Shown: piece after piece, positions 53,465-63,130 of the stretch
Layout of the letters: the number at the start of each line of letters is the position of its first letter
How positions within the stretch are numbered: position 1 is the first letter of the stretch
Origin: Paracoccus sp. TOH
GTDB lineage: Bacteria; Pseudomonadota; Alphaproteobacteria; Rhodobacterales; Rhodobacteraceae
Assembly (NCBI RefSeq): GCF_030388245.1
Contig: NZ_CP098360.1
Location: forward strand, 62,001-126,000
Direction of reading: 5' to 3'
DNA length: 64,000 bases
The notes under the pieces: generated by a model
The model's database searches: none
What the model was told of the DNA's origin: nothing
What the model saw: only the letters and a program-made list of their open reading frames with translations
Program-made: the position numbers and the translations under genes

Positions 53465-54204
53465 CTGTCCTGTCCGTTCCCCTTGCTCTGGACGACCGGC
53501 CGCTGCCGCGCCGCGTCGGCCTGGTGACGCTGGCCACCGATCACACGACCGAGGTCGATTTCGCCGCCCTGCCGGCGCATGGCGTCGGCGTCTATGCGAC
53601 CCGCATCCCCTTCGCCAACCCGGTGACGCCCGAGACGCTGGCCGCCATGGCCCGCGACGTGACGGCGGCGGCGGCGCTGATCCTGCCCGAGGAGGAACTG
53701 GACGCGGTGGTCTATAGCTGCACCTCGGCCTCGGTGGTGATCGGCGACCGGGCGGTGCGGGACGCGATCCGGCTGGGCAAGGCTTCGGCGCAGCCGATCA
53801 CGCCGATCTCGGCCGGTTTCGCGGCGCTCAGGGCGCTGGGGGCGGATCGGATCACCCTCTTGACCCCCTATACGCCGCGCACGACGCAACCGATGGCGGA
53901 TTGTTTCGAAACCGGCGGCTTCGCGCTGCAAGGCGTCTCCTGCCTGAACCTGACCGACGACCGCGAGATGGCGCGGCTGTCGCACGCCAGCATCGTCGAG
54001 GCCGCGCGCACCGCGCTGGCACCGGGCAGCCAGGCGCTGTTCGTCGCCTGCACCGCCCTGCGCGCCTGCGCGATCATCGACCGGATCGAGGATGCGGTGG
54101 GCGTGCCGGTGGTCTCGGCCAATTCCGCCACGCTCTGGGCGGCGGCGCGGGCCTGCGGCGTGACCGGGCCGGTGGCGCCCGGCCAGTTGATGGGGCTGGC
54201 ATGA
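53461..54204 (+). CDS. eutA: Ectoine utilisation protein EutA (Asp/Glu racemase-like)
   Basis: 247 residues, GTG start. It belongs to the aspartate/glutamate racemase superfamily and keeps both candidate active-site cysteines, in VVYSCTSASVV near residue 83 and LFVACTALRAC near 197. In 5-hydroxyectoine degradation EutABC are thought to remove the hydroxyl group so that the product enters the ectoine route; the exact step of EutA is not settled. Overlaps ehuD and eutB by four bases at each end. Confidence 0.88.
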   Translation: MTVLSVPLALDDRPLPRRVGLVTLATDHTTEVDFAALPAHGVGVYATRIPFANPVTPETLAAMARDVTAAAALILPEEELDAVVYSCTSASVVIGDRAVRDAIRLGKASAQPITPISAGFAALRALGADRITLLTPYTPRTTQPMADCFETGGFALQGVSCLNLTDDREMARLSHASIVEAARTALAPGSQALFVACTALRACAIIDRIEDAVGVPVVSANSATLWAAARACGVTGPVAPGQLMGLA

Positions 54205-55151
54205 GCGTGACCCTGAACGATATCCGCGCCGCCGCCCGGCGCATCCGCGGCCATGTGGCGGAAACGCCGCTGCTGCGCGACGAGGTGCTGTCGGCGCGGC
54301 TGGGCCAGCCCATCTGGCTGAAATGCGAATACCGCCAGACCACCGGCGCCTTCAAGCTGCGCGGCGCGACCAATGCCATCCTGTCGTTGCCGCCCGAGGC
54401 GTTGGCGCGCGGCGTCGTCACCGCCTCGACCGGCAATCACGGCCGGGCGCTGGCCCATGCCGCCCGGGCGCTGGGCGTGCCCGCCACCGTCTGCCTGTCG
54501 CGGCTGGTGCCCGAGAACAAGGTGCAGGCGATCCGCGACCTTGCCGCCCAGGTCCGCATCACCGGCGCCAGCCAGGACGAGGCCATGGCCGAGGTCGCCC
54601 GCGCCGTGGCGCAGGAGGGCATGACCGAGATCCCGCCCTTCGACCATGAGGCGGTGGTGACGGGCCAGGGCACCATCGGCCTGGAAATCGGCACGCCCGA
54701 GGCGGTGCTGGTGCCGCTTTCTGGCGGCGGCCTTGCCGCCGGGGTCGCGGTGGCGATCAAGGCGCTGTCGCCGGCAACCCGCGTCATCGGCCTGACCATG
54801 GAAAACGGCGCCGCCATGGCCGCGAGCCTGGCCGCCGGCCATCCGGTGGCGGTCACCGAAAGCCCCAGCCTGGCCGACAGCCTCGGCGGCGGCATCGGCT
54901 TGCAGAACCGCGTGACCTTCGCCCTGTGCCGCGACCTGCTGGACGATGTGATCCTGCTGACCGAGGCCGAGATCGCCGCCGGCATCCGCCATCTCGGCCG
55001 CGCCGGCCATGTCGTCGAGGGCGCGGCCAGCGTCGGCAGCGCCGCGCTGCTGGCCGGCAGGTTCGTCCCGCGGGGCCCGACCGTCTGCATTCTTTCCGGC
55101 GCGAATATCGACCCCGCGCTGCACAGCCGCATCATGGCGGAGGCCGCATGA
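54201..55151 (+). CDS. eutB: Hydroxyectoine utilisation dehydratase EutB (threonine dehydratase-like)
   Basis: 316 residues. Fold type II PLP enzyme: the Schiff-base Lys52 is in TTGAFKLRGATNAI, the phosphate-binding Gly-rich loop in PLSGGGLAAGVAVA near residue 175, and STGNHGRALAHAARALG near 76. In the hydroxyectoine pathway EutB is proposed to eliminate water from the hydroxylated diaminobutyrate derivative. The ATG overlaps the eutA stop. Confidence 0.9.
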   Translation: MSVTLNDIRAAARRIRGHVAETPLLRDEVLSARLGQPIWLKCEYRQTTGAFKLRGATNAILSLPPEALARGVVTASTGNHGRALAHAARALGVPATVCLSRLVPENKVQAIRDLAAQVRITGASQDEAMAEVARAVAQEGMTEIPPFDHEAVVTGQGTIGLEIGTPEAVLVPLSGGGLAAGVAVAIKALSPATRVIGLTMENGAAMAASLAAGHPVAVTESPSLADSLGGGIGLQNRVTFALCRDLLDDVILLTEAEIAAGIRHLGRAGHVVEGAASVGSAALLAGRFVPRGPTVCILSGANIDPALHSRIMAEAA

Positions 55152-56125
55152 GACCGCCCGTGACCATCCTGACCGAGACCGAATTGCGCGCCCTGGTGCC
55201 GCTGGACGCCCAGGCCGTGGCCTGCATCCGCGAGGGTTTCGTGGCGCTGGCGACGAAACCCGTGGCCATGCCGCCGATCCTGCGCCTGGACATCCCCGAG
55301 CACCGGGGCGAGGTCGATGTGAAAACCGCCTATGTCCCGGGGCTTTCGCATTTCGCCATCAAGATCTCGCCCGGCTTCTTCGGCAACCCGGCGCTTGGCC
55401 TGCCCTCGACCAACGGCATGATGGTGGTGCTGTCCGCGACGACCGGGCTGGTCGAGGCGCTGCTGCTGGACAACGGCTACCTGACCGATGTGCGCACCGC
55501 CGCCGCAGGCGCAGTGGCCGCCGATGCGCTGGCCCGGCCGGATGCGACCACGGCGGCGATCCTGGGCGCCGGGATGCAGGCGCGGATGCAGCTGCAGGCG
55601 CTGGCGCTGGTGCGGCCGCTGACCGGGGCGCGGGTCTGGGCCCGCGATCCGGCCAAGGCGCAGGCTTTCGCGGCCGAGATGACCGCCGCCCTGCGCATCC
55701 CGGTGATCGCCGCCGGCACCGTGGCCGGCGCCACGCGGGCGGCCGATCTGGTGGTCACCACCACGCCTTCCGAACGGCCCATCCTGACCGCCGCCGACAT
55801 CGCCCCCGGCACCCATGTCACCGCCATGGGCTCGGATGCCCAGCACAAGAACGAGATCGCGCCGGAGCTGATCGCGCGCGCCCATTACGTCGCCGACCGC
55901 CTGTCGCAGACCCGCGAACTGGGCGAGCTGCGCCATTCCCCGCTGGTCGCGCGGGATTTCCCCGAGCTTGGCCAGATCCTTGCCGGGCAGCGCCCCGGCC
56001 GCACCGATTCCGAACAGATCACCCTGGCCGACCTGACCGGCACCGGCATCCAGGACACCGCCATCGCCACCCTGGCACTGGCCCGCGCGGGCCAGGCCGG
56101 GGCCGGCCGCTCCTTCACCCTGTAA
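55148..56125 (+). CDS. eutC: Ectoine utilisation protein EutC (ornithine cyclodeaminase family)
   Basis: 325 residues of the ornithine cyclodeaminase/mu-crystallin family. The NAD-binding motif reads AAILGAGMQARMQLQALALV near residues 137-156; IKISPGFFGNPALGLPSTNG and TDVRTAAAGAVAADAL are family blocks. EutC is thought to reduce or hydrate the imine formed by EutB in hydroxyectoine degradation. Overlaps the eutB stop (ATGA). Confidence 0.9.
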   Translation: MRPPVTILTETELRALVPLDAQAVACIREGFVALATKPVAMPPILRLDIPEHRGEVDVKTAYVPGLSHFAIKISPGFFGNPALGLPSTNGMMVVLSATTGLVEALLLDNGYLTDVRTAAAGAVAADALARPDATTAAILGAGMQARMQLQALALVRPLTGARVWARDPAKAQAFAAEMTAALRIPVIAAGTVAGATRAADLVVTTTPSERPILTAADIAPGTHVTAMGSDAQHKNEIAPELIARAHYVADRLSQTRELGELRHSPLVARDFPELGQILAGQRPGRTDSEQITLADLTGTGIQDTAIATLALARAGQAGAGRSFTL

Positions 56126-56136
56126 GAGAAACCGCC

Positions 56137-57318
56137 ATGACAGATGTCGCATTGAAATTCACCCGCGAGGAATATGCCGAGCGCCTCGTCAAGACCCGCC
56201 GGGCGATGGAACAGAAGGGCGTCGATCTGCTGATCGTCACCGACCCGTCTAACATGAACTGGCTGACCGGCTATGACGGCTGGTCCTTCTATGTGCATCA
56301 ATGCGTGGTGGTGCCGCCCGAGGGCGAGCCGCTCTGGTTCGGCCGCGGACAGGACGCGAACGGCGCCAGGCTGACCGCCTATCTGCGCCCCGAAAACATC
56401 GTCGGCTATCCGGACCATTACGTGCAGAACCCCGAGATGCATCCGATGGATTACCTGTCGGGCATCCTGAAGGACAAGGGCTGGGGCGCGAAGCGCATCG
56501 GCGTCGAGATGGACAATTACTGGTTCACCGCCGCCGCCTTCGCCAGCCTGACGCGGAACCTGCCGGATGCGCGCTTCAGCGATTGCACGGCGCTGGTGAA
56601 CTGGCAGCGCGCGGTGAAATCGCCGCAGGAGATCGCCTATATGCGCAACGCCGCCCGCATCGTCGAGGCGATGCACGCCCGCATTCTCGACAAGGTGCAG
56701 GTCGGGATGCGCAAATGCGACCTGGTGGCCGAAATCTATGACGCCGGCACCCGCGGCGTGGACGGCATCGGCGGCGACTATCCGGCCATCGTGCCGCTGC
56801 TGCCCTCGGGCCGCGATGCCTCGGCCCCGCACCTGACCTGGGACGACAGGCCGATGAAATCGGGCGAAGGCACCTTCTTCGAGATCGCCGGCTGCTATCA
56901 CCGCTATCACGTGCCGCTGTCGCGCACGGTGTTCCTGGGCCGGCCGACGCAGGCTTTCCTGGATGCGGAAAAGGCGACGCTGGAGGGGATGGAGGCCGGG
57001 CTTGCCGCCGCGAAGCCCGGCAATTCCTGCGAGGACATCGCCAAGGGCTTCTTCGAGGTGCTGGCCAAATACGGCATCGTCAAGGACAACCGCACCGGCT
57101 ACGGCATCGGCGTCAGCTACCCGCCGGATTGGGGCGAGCGCACCATGTCGCTGCGCCCCGGCGACCGCACCGTGCTGCAGCCCGGCATGACCTTCCATTT
57201 CATGACCGGCCTCTGGCTGGAGGACATGGGGCTGGAGATCACCGAGTCGATCCTGATCACCGAGACCGGCGTGGAATGCCTTGCCAATGTCCCGCGTCAG
57301 CTGTTCGTGAAGGATTAG
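56137..57318 (+). CDS. doeA: Ectoine hydrolase DoeA (EutD)
   Basis: 393 residues, a creatinase/Xaa-Pro peptidase-fold (M24) enzyme. It opens the ectoine ring, giving N-acetyl-diaminobutyrate isomers. The N-terminal creatinase-type domain (residues 1-165, with SNMNWLTGYDGWSFYVHQC) precedes the pita-bread domain (KSPQEIAYMRNAARIVEAMH onward). The metal-ligand positions of M24 peptidases are only partly conserved, as is usual in DoeA. ATG 56137 gives the family N-terminus; the open frame upstream is in another gene. Confidence 0.92.
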   Translation: MTDVALKFTREEYAERLVKTRRAMEQKGVDLLIVTDPSNMNWLTGYDGWSFYVHQCVVVPPEGEPLWFGRGQDANGARLTAYLRPENIVGYPDHYVQNPEMHPMDYLSGILKDKGWGAKRIGVEMDNYWFTAAAFASLTRNLPDARFSDCTALVNWQRAVKSPQEIAYMRNAARIVEAMHARILDKVQVGMRKCDLVAEIYDAGTRGVDGIGGDYPAIVPLLPSGRDASAPHLTWDDRPMKSGEGTFFEIAGCYHRYHVPLSRTVFLGRPTQAFLDAEKATLEGMEAGLAAAKPGNSCEDIAKGFFEVLAKYGIVKDNRTGYGIGVSYPPDWGERTMSLRPGDRTVLQPGMTFHFMTGLWLEDMGLEITESILITETGVECLANVPRQLFVKD

Positions 57319-57322
57319 CGCC

Positions 57323-58333
57323 ATGTTGCAGATGCAGCTTGCGCCCTCGCCCATCGCGGCGACGGTGGATTTCGCGGCGCCGGGGGTGAGCCACGGCTTC
57401 CTGCGCCTGCCGCATTCGCGCGACGATGCGGCCTGGGGCTCGGTCATGACCCCGATCACCGTGGTCAACCACGGCGAGGGCCCGACGGCGCTGCTGACCG
57501 GCGCCAACCACGGCGACGAATATGAAGGGCCGATCGCGCTTTTCGACCTGGCCGCAACGGTGCGGGCCGAAGAGGTGACCGGCCGGCTGATCATCGTGCC
57601 GGCGATGAACTATCCGGCCTTCGCCGCCGGCACCCGCACCTCGCCCATCGACAGGGGCAACCTGAACCGCAGCTTTCCGGGCCGGCCCGACGGCACGGTG
57701 ACGCAGAAACTCGCGGATTATTTCCAGCGCGTGCTGCTGCCGATGGCGGATGTGGTGCTGGATTTCCATTCCGGCGGCAAGACCCTGGATTTCCTGCCCT
57801 ATTGCGCCGCCCATATCCTGCCCGACAAGCGGCAGGAGGCGGCGGCCTTCGATCTTGTGCGCGCCTTCGGGGCGCCCTGGTCGGTCAGGATGCTCGAGAT
57901 CGACGCGGTCGGCATGTATGACACCGCGGCCGAGGAAATGGGCAAGACCTTCGTCACCACCGAACTGGGCGGCGGCGGCACCGCCAGCGCCCGCACCGCG
58001 GGGATCGCCAAGCGGGGCCTGCGCAACCTGCTGGTCGCGGCCGGGGTGCTGCGGGGCGAGGTGGCGGCGCAGCCGACGCGCTGGCTCGACATGCCCGACG
58101 CGGATTGCTTCACCTTTGCCGAGGATGGCGGGCTGATCGAGTTCCTGGCCGATCTGGGCGATGCGGTCGAACAGGGCCAGCCCGTCGCCCGCATCTTCCC
58201 GGTGACCCGCACCGGCCTGGCCCCGGTCGCGGTCCATGCCCGCCGCGGCGGCCTGATGATGGCGCGGCATTTCCCCGGCATCGTGAAACCCGGCGATTGC
58301 GTCGCCGTCATCGGCGTGGAGGTTCAGCCATGA
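57323..58333 (+). CDS. doeB: N-alpha-acetyl-L-2,4-diaminobutyrate deacetylase DoeB (EutE)
   Basis: 336 residues of the AstE/AspA (M14) zinc-hydrolase family. Zinc ligands are in LLTGANHGDEYEGP (His and Glu near residue 59-63) and a third in VVLDFHSGGKTLDFLP near 150; the N-R-S-F-P-G block (NLNRSFPGRPDG) is also present. It releases acetate to give L-2,4-diaminobutyrate. The gene begins four bases after doeA and overlaps doeC by four bases. Confidence 0.93.
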   Translation: MLQMQLAPSPIAATVDFAAPGVSHGFLRLPHSRDDAAWGSVMTPITVVNHGEGPTALLTGANHGDEYEGPIALFDLAATVRAEEVTGRLIIVPAMNYPAFAAGTRTSPIDRGNLNRSFPGRPDGTVTQKLADYFQRVLLPMADVVLDFHSGGKTLDFLPYCAAHILPDKRQEAAAFDLVRAFGAPWSVRMLEIDAVGMYDTAAEEMGKTFVTTELGGGGTASARTAGIAKRGLRNLLVAAGVLRGEVAAQPTRWLDMPDADCFTFAEDGGLIEFLADLGDAVEQGQPVARIFPVTRTGLAPVAVHARRGGLMMARHFPGIVKPGDCVAVIGVEVQP

Positions 58334-59781
58334 TTACCGACAAGACCCTGATGCGCGAGGATGCCTTCGTGAACGGCGCCTGGCTGGGCGGGCCGCGCTT
58401 TCCCGTCACCGACCCCGCGACCGGCGAGCCCGTGGCGCAGGTGGCGCGGCTGGACGCCGCGCAGGCCCGCGCGGCGGTGGATGCGGCGCAGGCGGCCTTT
58501 GCCGGCTGGTCGGCGCTGCTGCCGCAGGAACGCGCCGCGGTGCTGATGCGCTGGCACCGGCTGATCGTGGAATCGCGCGAGGATCTGGCGCGGATCATGA
58601 CCGCCGAACAGGGCAAGCCGCTGTCGGAAGCCCGCGGCGAGATCGACTATGCCGCCAGCTTCGTCGAGTTCTATGCCGAGGAAGCCAAGCGCCCGAATAT
58701 CGAAAGCGTGACCTCGCACCTGTCCACCGCCGAAATGGAGCTGTGGCGCGAGCCGCTGGGCGTTGCGGCGCTGGTCACGCCCTGGAATTTTCCCTGCGCC
58801 ATGATCACCCGTAAGGCGGCGGCGGCGCTGGCGGCGGGCTGCACCGTAGTGGTGCATCCCTCGGCCGAGACGCCGCTTTCCGCCACCGCGCTGGCGGAAC
58901 TGGCGGATCGGGCGGGGTTCCCTGCCGGCGTCTTCAACGTGGTGACCGGCGAGGCGCCCGAGATCGTCGCCGAATGGTGCGCCGATCCGCGCGTGCGGGC
59001 GCTTTCCTTCACCGGCTCGACCCGTGTCGGCAAGCTGCTCTATCGCCAAAGCGCCGATACGGTAAAGCGGCTGGTGCTGGAACTGGGCGGGCACGCGCCC
59101 TTCATCGTCTTCGCCGATTGCGATCTCGATCTGGCGGTGGACGAGGCGATCAAGGCCAAGTTCGCCACCTCGGGCCAGGATTGCCTGGGCGCCAACCGTT
59201 TCCTGATCGAGCAGCCGGTCTATGACGAATTCTGCCGCCGCTTCACCGCCGCCGCCGCCGCGCTGACGCTGGGGCCGGGCATCGAGGATCGCGACCTGGG
59301 CCCGCTGATGAACGAAGGCGCGGTCCAGAAGCAAGAGGAGCATGTGGCCGACGCGCTGGCCAGGGGCGCGCGCCTTCTGACCGGCGGCGACCGCGACCCG
59401 CAGGGGCCGCTGTTCTATCGCCCGACCGTGCTGGCCGACGTGCCCGCCGAGGCGCTGATCTTCCGCGAGGAGACCTTCGGCCCCGTCGCCGCCATCGCCG
59501 CCTTCGACACCGAGGACGCGGCGGTGCACATCGCCAATGCCACCGAATACGGCCTTGTCGCCTATGTCCACAGCCGCGACCCGCGCCGCATCTATCGCCT
59601 GTCCCGCGCCCTGGAATTCGGCATGGTCGCGGTGAACCGCACCAAGGTCACCGGCGCGCCGATCCCCTTCGGCGGCATGAAGCAATCGGGCCTTGGCCGC
59701 GAGGGCAGCCGCCACGGGCTCGAGGCCTTCACCGAAATCAAATACGTCTGCCGCGACTGGGCAGAGACAAGGAGAGCATGA
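58330..59781 (+). CDS. doeC: Aldehyde dehydrogenase DoeC (aspartate-semialdehyde dehydrogenase)
   Basis: 483 residues. ALDH marks: [43 protein letters not shown] with the general-base Glu, and the catalytic Cys in [13 protein letters not shown] near residue 287. In ectoine degradation it oxidises L-aspartate semialdehyde, produced by DoeD, to L-aspartate. The style is that of succinate-semialdehyde dehydrogenases, as reported for DoeC/Ssd. Overlaps doeB and doeD by four bases. Confidence 0.9.
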   Translation: MITDKTLMREDAFVNGAWLGGPRFPVTDPATGEPVAQVARLDAAQARAAVDAAQAAFAGWSALLPQERAAVLMRWHRLIVESREDLARIMTAEQGKPLSEARGEIDYAASFVEFYAEEAKRPNIESVTSHLSTAEMELWREPLGVAALVTPWNFPCAMITRKAAAALAAGCTVVVHPSAETPLSATALAELADRAGFPAGVFNVVTGEAPEIVAEWCADPRVRALSFTGSTRVGKLLYRQSADTVKRLVLELGGHAPFIVFADCDLDLAVDEAIKAKFATSGQDCLGANRFLIEQPVYDEFCRRFTAAAAALTLGPGIEDRDLGPLMNEGAVQKQEEHVADALARGARLLTGGDRDPQGPLFYRPTVLADVPAEALIFREETFGPVAAIAAFDTEDAAVHIANATEYGLVAYVHSRDPRRIYRLSRALEFGMVAVNRTKVTGAPIPFGGMKQSGLGREGSRHGLEAFTEIKYVCRDWAETRRA

Positions 59782-61151
59782 TGCTGACCAATGACCAGCT
59801 GTCCAAATGGGACCGCGAAAGCCTGTTCCACCCCTCGACCAATCTGGGCCAGTTCGCGCGTGGCGAAGGTGCGCAGCGCATCGTCTCGGGCGCGGAAGGC
59901 GTCTACATCACCGACCGCGACGGCAACCGGCTGCTGGACGGCTTCGCCGGGCTTTATTGCGTGAACGTGGGCTATGGCCGGCCCGAGATCGCCGAGGCCA
60001 TCGCCAAACAGGCGCGCGAACTGGCCTATTACCATGCCTATGCCGGCCATGGCTCGGAAGCCTCGATCACGCTGGCCAAGATGGTCATGGACCGGGCGCC
60101 CGGGCACATGGCGCGGGTCTATTTCGGCCTCGGCGGTTCGGATGCCAATGAGACGAACATCAAGCTGGTCTGGTATTACAACAATATCCGTGGCTTGCCG
60201 CAGAAAAAGAAGGTCATTTCGAGGTGGCGGGGCTATCACGGCTCGGGGCTGATGACCGGTTCGCTGACCGGGCTGGAGCTTTTCCACAAGAAATTCGACC
60301 TGCCGCTGGCGCAGGTGATCCATACCGAGGCGCCCTATTACTATCGCCGCCAGGACGCCGGCATGTCCGAGGAACAGTTCAGCGCCCATTGCGCCGAGGA
60401 GCTGGAAAGGCTGATCACGGCCGAGGGCGCCGACACCATCGCCGCCTTCATCGGCGAGCCGGTGCTGGGCACCGGCGGCATCGTGCCACCGCCGAAAGGC
60501 TACTGGGACGCCATCCAGAAGGTGCTGGCGCGTCACGACATCCTGCTGATCGCCGATGAGGTGGTGACGGGCTTCGGCCGGCTGGGGTCGATGTTCGGCT
60601 CGGACCATTACGGCATGACCCCGGACATCATCACCATCGCCAAGGGCCTGACCTCGGCCTATGCGCCCTTGTCGGGCAGCATCGTCGGGCAGAAGGTCTG
60701 GGACGTGCTGATGCAGGGCAGCGACGAATATGGCGTGCTGGGCCATGGCTGGACCTATTCCGCCCATCCCATCGGCGCGGCGGCGGGCATCGCCAATCTG
60801 CAACTGATCGACAAGCTGGGGCTGGTCGAGAATGCCGGCCGGGTCGGCCGCTATCTGAACGACCGCATGCGCGCCGCCCTGGGCGATTATCCGAACGTGG
60901 GCGAGATCCGCGGCGAGGGCATGCTCTGCGCCGTCGAGCTGGTGCGCGACCGCGACAGCCGCGGCTTCTTCGATGCGGCCGAGGGCATCGGCGGCAAGGC
61001 GGTCGCGGCCATGCTCAAGCGCGGCGTGATCGCGCGGGCCATGCCGCAAGGCGACATCATCGGCCTGGCCCCGCCGCTCTGCCTGACCGAGGCCGAGGCC
61101 GACGCGATCGTCGACGCCACCGCCGACGCGCTGCGCGAAACCCTGGGCTGA
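59778..61151 (+). CDS. doeD: L-2,4-diaminobutyrate transaminase DoeD (class III aminotransferase)
   Basis: 457 residues. Class III PLP aminotransferase: the substrate and cofactor blocks [20 protein letters not shown] and [18 protein letters not shown], and the PLP lysine in [18 protein letters not shown] near residue 288. It converts 2,4-diaminobutyrate to aspartate semialdehyde. Last gene of the pathway. Two adjacent ATGs (59778, 59781) follow AAGGAGAGC; either could serve. An AsnC/Lrp-type regulator (DoeX), found in many ectoine clusters, is absent here. Confidence 0.92.
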   Translation: MMLTNDQLSKWDRESLFHPSTNLGQFARGEGAQRIVSGAEGVYITDRDGNRLLDGFAGLYCVNVGYGRPEIAEAIAKQARELAYYHAYAGHGSEASITLAKMVMDRAPGHMARVYFGLGGSDANETNIKLVWYYNNIRGLPQKKKVISRWRGYHGSGLMTGSLTGLELFHKKFDLPLAQVIHTEAPYYYRRQDAGMSEEQFSAHCAEELERLITAEGADTIAAFIGEPVLGTGGIVPPPKGYWDAIQKVLARHDILLIADEVVTGFGRLGSMFGSDHYGMTPDIITIAKGLTSAYAPLSGSIVGQKVWDVLMQGSDEYGVLGHGWTYSAHPIGAAAGIANLQLIDKLGLVENAGRVGRYLNDRMRAALGDYPNVGEIRGEGMLCAVELVRDRDSRGFFDAAEGIGGKAVAAMLKRGVIARAMPQGDIIGLAPPLCLTEAEADAIVDATADALRETLG

Positions 61152-61154
61152 CCC

Positions 61155-62297
61155 GTGGCGGCGGTTCCCGAAACCATGTGCGCCATGGTCCTGACCGGCC
61201 ATGGCGGTCCCGAGCGGTTGGAATGGCGCCGGGACTGGCCGGTGCCCCGCCCCGGCCCGGGCGAGGTGCTGGTGCGCATCACCGCCTGCGCCAAGAACAA
61301 CACCGACCGCAAGGTGCGCGAGGGGCTTTACTCCACCGCCGATGACGGCGCCGTCACTTCTTTCGCCATGGCCGGGAACACGCTGGCCTTTCCGCGCATC
61401 CAGGGTGCGGACGTGGTCGGCCATGTCGTCGCGGTGGGCGCGGGCGTCGCGCCGCAGCGCATCGGCGAACGGGGGCTGCTGGATTTCAACATCTATCCCG
61501 ACGCCCGCGACGACCTGAACCTGGCGCCCGATTATTTCGGCCATGGCGCCGATGGCGGCTTCGCGGAATATGGCTGCTTTCCCGCCGACCAGTTCCACGC
61601 CATCGCCAACCCGGCGCTGAGCGATGCCGAGCTGGCGACGCTGGGCATGTGTTCCTGGCAGACGGGTTACCGGATGCTGACCGCGGCCGGGGTAAAGGCG
61701 GGCGAGCATGTGCTGGTCACCGGCGCCTCGGGCGGGGTCGGCACCGCGCTTTTGCAGCTCTGCCGGGTGATCGGCGCGGTTCCCCATGCCATCGCCAGCG
61801 CCGGCAAGGCCGAGGCGCTGCGCGCGCTCGGCGCCGAGACGGTGATCGACCGCGGCGGCGTCGCCGACTGGCCGCAAGCCATCGAGCGCGCGACCGGCGG
61901 CGCCCGCATCGACGCGGTGATGGATCTGGTCGGCGGCGGGATGACCGTGCCGCTGATCCAGGCCATGTGCCGCGACATGCGCGGCCGCAGCACCCTGCCC
62001 CGCCTGTCCATCGCCGGGGCCAGCGCCGGCAATGTGACCGCCCTGCCCTGGACGCTGATCTATCTGAACCAGGTGCAGATCTTCGGCGTCTCGCACGGCA
62101 CCCGCGCCGAGGCCCGGCAACTGATCGGCTGGATCCGCGACAACCGGCTGAGGCCGGTTCTGGCCGGGATCATGCCGCTGTCCCGCCTGCGCGAGGCCGA
62201 ACGCCTGTTCGTCGAGCGCGGCCGCGATTTCATCGGCAAGCTGGTCATCGTGCCGGACCGGGTGATCGCCGAACAGGCGCTGCGGGCGATGGCCTGA
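61155..62297 (+). CDS. Zinc-binding/quinone-oxidoreductase-type medium-chain dehydrogenase
   Basis: 380 residues from a GTG three bases after doeD; an ATG at 61176 is the alternative. MDR-family features are present: GroES-like N-terminal domain (PGPGEVLVRITACAKNNTDR), GADVVGHVVAVGAGV, and the Rossmann block LVTGASGGVGTALLQLCRVI. The catalytic zinc ligands of alcohol dehydrogenases are not all evident, so it is nearer to quinone oxidoreductases. It is co-directional with the ectoine operon and may be co-transcribed, but is not part of any known ectoine pathway. Confidence 0.82.
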   Translation: MAAVPETMCAMVLTGHGGPERLEWRRDWPVPRPGPGEVLVRITACAKNNTDRKVREGLYSTADDGAVTSFAMAGNTLAFPRIQGADVVGHVVAVGAGVAPQRIGERGLLDFNIYPDARDDLNLAPDYFGHGADGGFAEYGCFPADQFHAIANPALSDAELATLGMCSWQTGYRMLTAAGVKAGEHVLVTGASGGVGTALLQLCRVIGAVPHAIASAGKAEALRALGAETVIDRGGVADWPQAIERATGGARIDAVMDLVGGGMTVPLIQAMCRDMRGRSTLPRLSIAGASAGNVTALPWTLIYLNQVQIFGVSHGTRAEARQLIGWIRDNRLRPVLAGIMPLSRLREAERLFVERGRDFIGKLVIVPDRVIAEQALRAMA

Positions 62298-62322
62298 AAC
62301 CACCCGCCCGGCAATCGGCGCC

Positions 62323-62769
62323 CTAGCCCTGCGTGGACTGCCAGCCGGCGGCGGGGATGGTGTTGATCATCCAGGGCACCCCGAACCTGTCCACCAGCGA
62401 GCCGAAGCCGGGCGACCAGAAGGTCTCGCCGAAGGGCATGACCGGCTTGCCGCCTTCGGCCAGCCGCTCGAACCAGCGCCGGCCCTGCTCGGCATCCTCG
62501 GTATGCAGGGTGACGTCGAAGCCGTTCTTCGGCTTGTCGATATTGGGTGCCCAGGCCACGTCCATATCGGCGCCCATCAACGCCTGGTCGCCGACCTCGA
62601 GCCAGCAATGCATCAGCCAGGTCTTGTATTTCTCGTCGGTGATCGGCATGCCGGGCGGCGCATCGCCATAGGGCATGGCGGCGGTGATCTTGCCGCCCAG
62701 CACCTCGGCGTAGAATTCGAACGCCTCGCGGCACTGGCCTTGAAAGCTCAGGCTGGTCACGATCTTCAT
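62323..62769 (-). CDS. VOC-family (PhnB-like glyoxalase/bleomycin-resistance fold) protein
   Basis: 148 residues from ATG 62769, the second of two adjacent ATGs behind GGGAGGGG. The start MKIVTSLSFQGQCREAFEFY and later WLMHCWLEVGDQALMGAD and FGSLVDRFGVPWMINTIP are typical of PhnB-like VOC proteins, many of which are of unknown activity. It is convergent with the zinc-binding dehydrogenase and transcribed toward it. Confidence 0.85.
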   Translation of the reverse strand: MKIVTSLSFQGQCREAFEFYAEVLGGKITAAMPYGDAPPGMPITDEKYKTWLMHCWLEVGDQALMGADMDVAWAPNIDKPKNGFDVTLHTEDAEQGRRWFERLAEGGKPVMPFGETFWSPGFGSLVDRFGVPWMINTIPAAGWQSTQG

Positions 62770-63130
62770 CATCCCCTCCCTTTTCGTCGGGTTCCGGCCG
62801 CAGGCCCGGATCGGGCCGGCCGAGGATGGTCGCGGGTCGGCAGGAAGCCTGCGGGCAGTCATGCCGGTGCCGGTCGACTCATCGTCATGAGCGCCGATGT
62901 CACCGTATCCGGCCCCCGCCTGTCAAGCCTGCCGGTGCAGACAGGATGCGCGGCGCCCGCCTTGCCTTCCCGAACAGGGGGCGTCGTGGTGGTGATCGCC
63001 TGGTCATTGCTGCCGGGGCTTTCCCCGATCCGGGGCGTCGCCGATCCGCTGGTTCCGGGGCTGTTCCGGCAAGCATCCCGCCCGGCGGTTGGGCGGCGCG
63101 CGGGCTTATGCCCCGCGCGCCGCCCTCGGC
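62770..63130. other. 361-bp intergenic stretch with a hairpin near glyA
   Basis: Between the VOC gene and the end of glyA, both on the minus strand. A short minus-strand frame (62859-63134) has no domain and overlaps the glyA stop, so I do not call it. The stretch holds the VOC ribosome site and, at its right end, the GC-rich hairpin of 63096-63120. Confidence 0.5.
63096..63120 (-). terminator. Probable glyA terminator hairpin
   Basis: GCGCGCGGG and CCCGCGCGC form a 9-bp GC stem with a 7-base loop, beginning 11 bases past the glyA stop on the minus strand. No T-run follows; called from position and stem strength. Confidence 0.5.

Noticed and set aside
59592..62303. Minus-strand open frame of 903 codons
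   Set aside because: Antisense to doeD and the zinc-binding dehydrogenase, both with clear domains; composition is that of a shadow frame.
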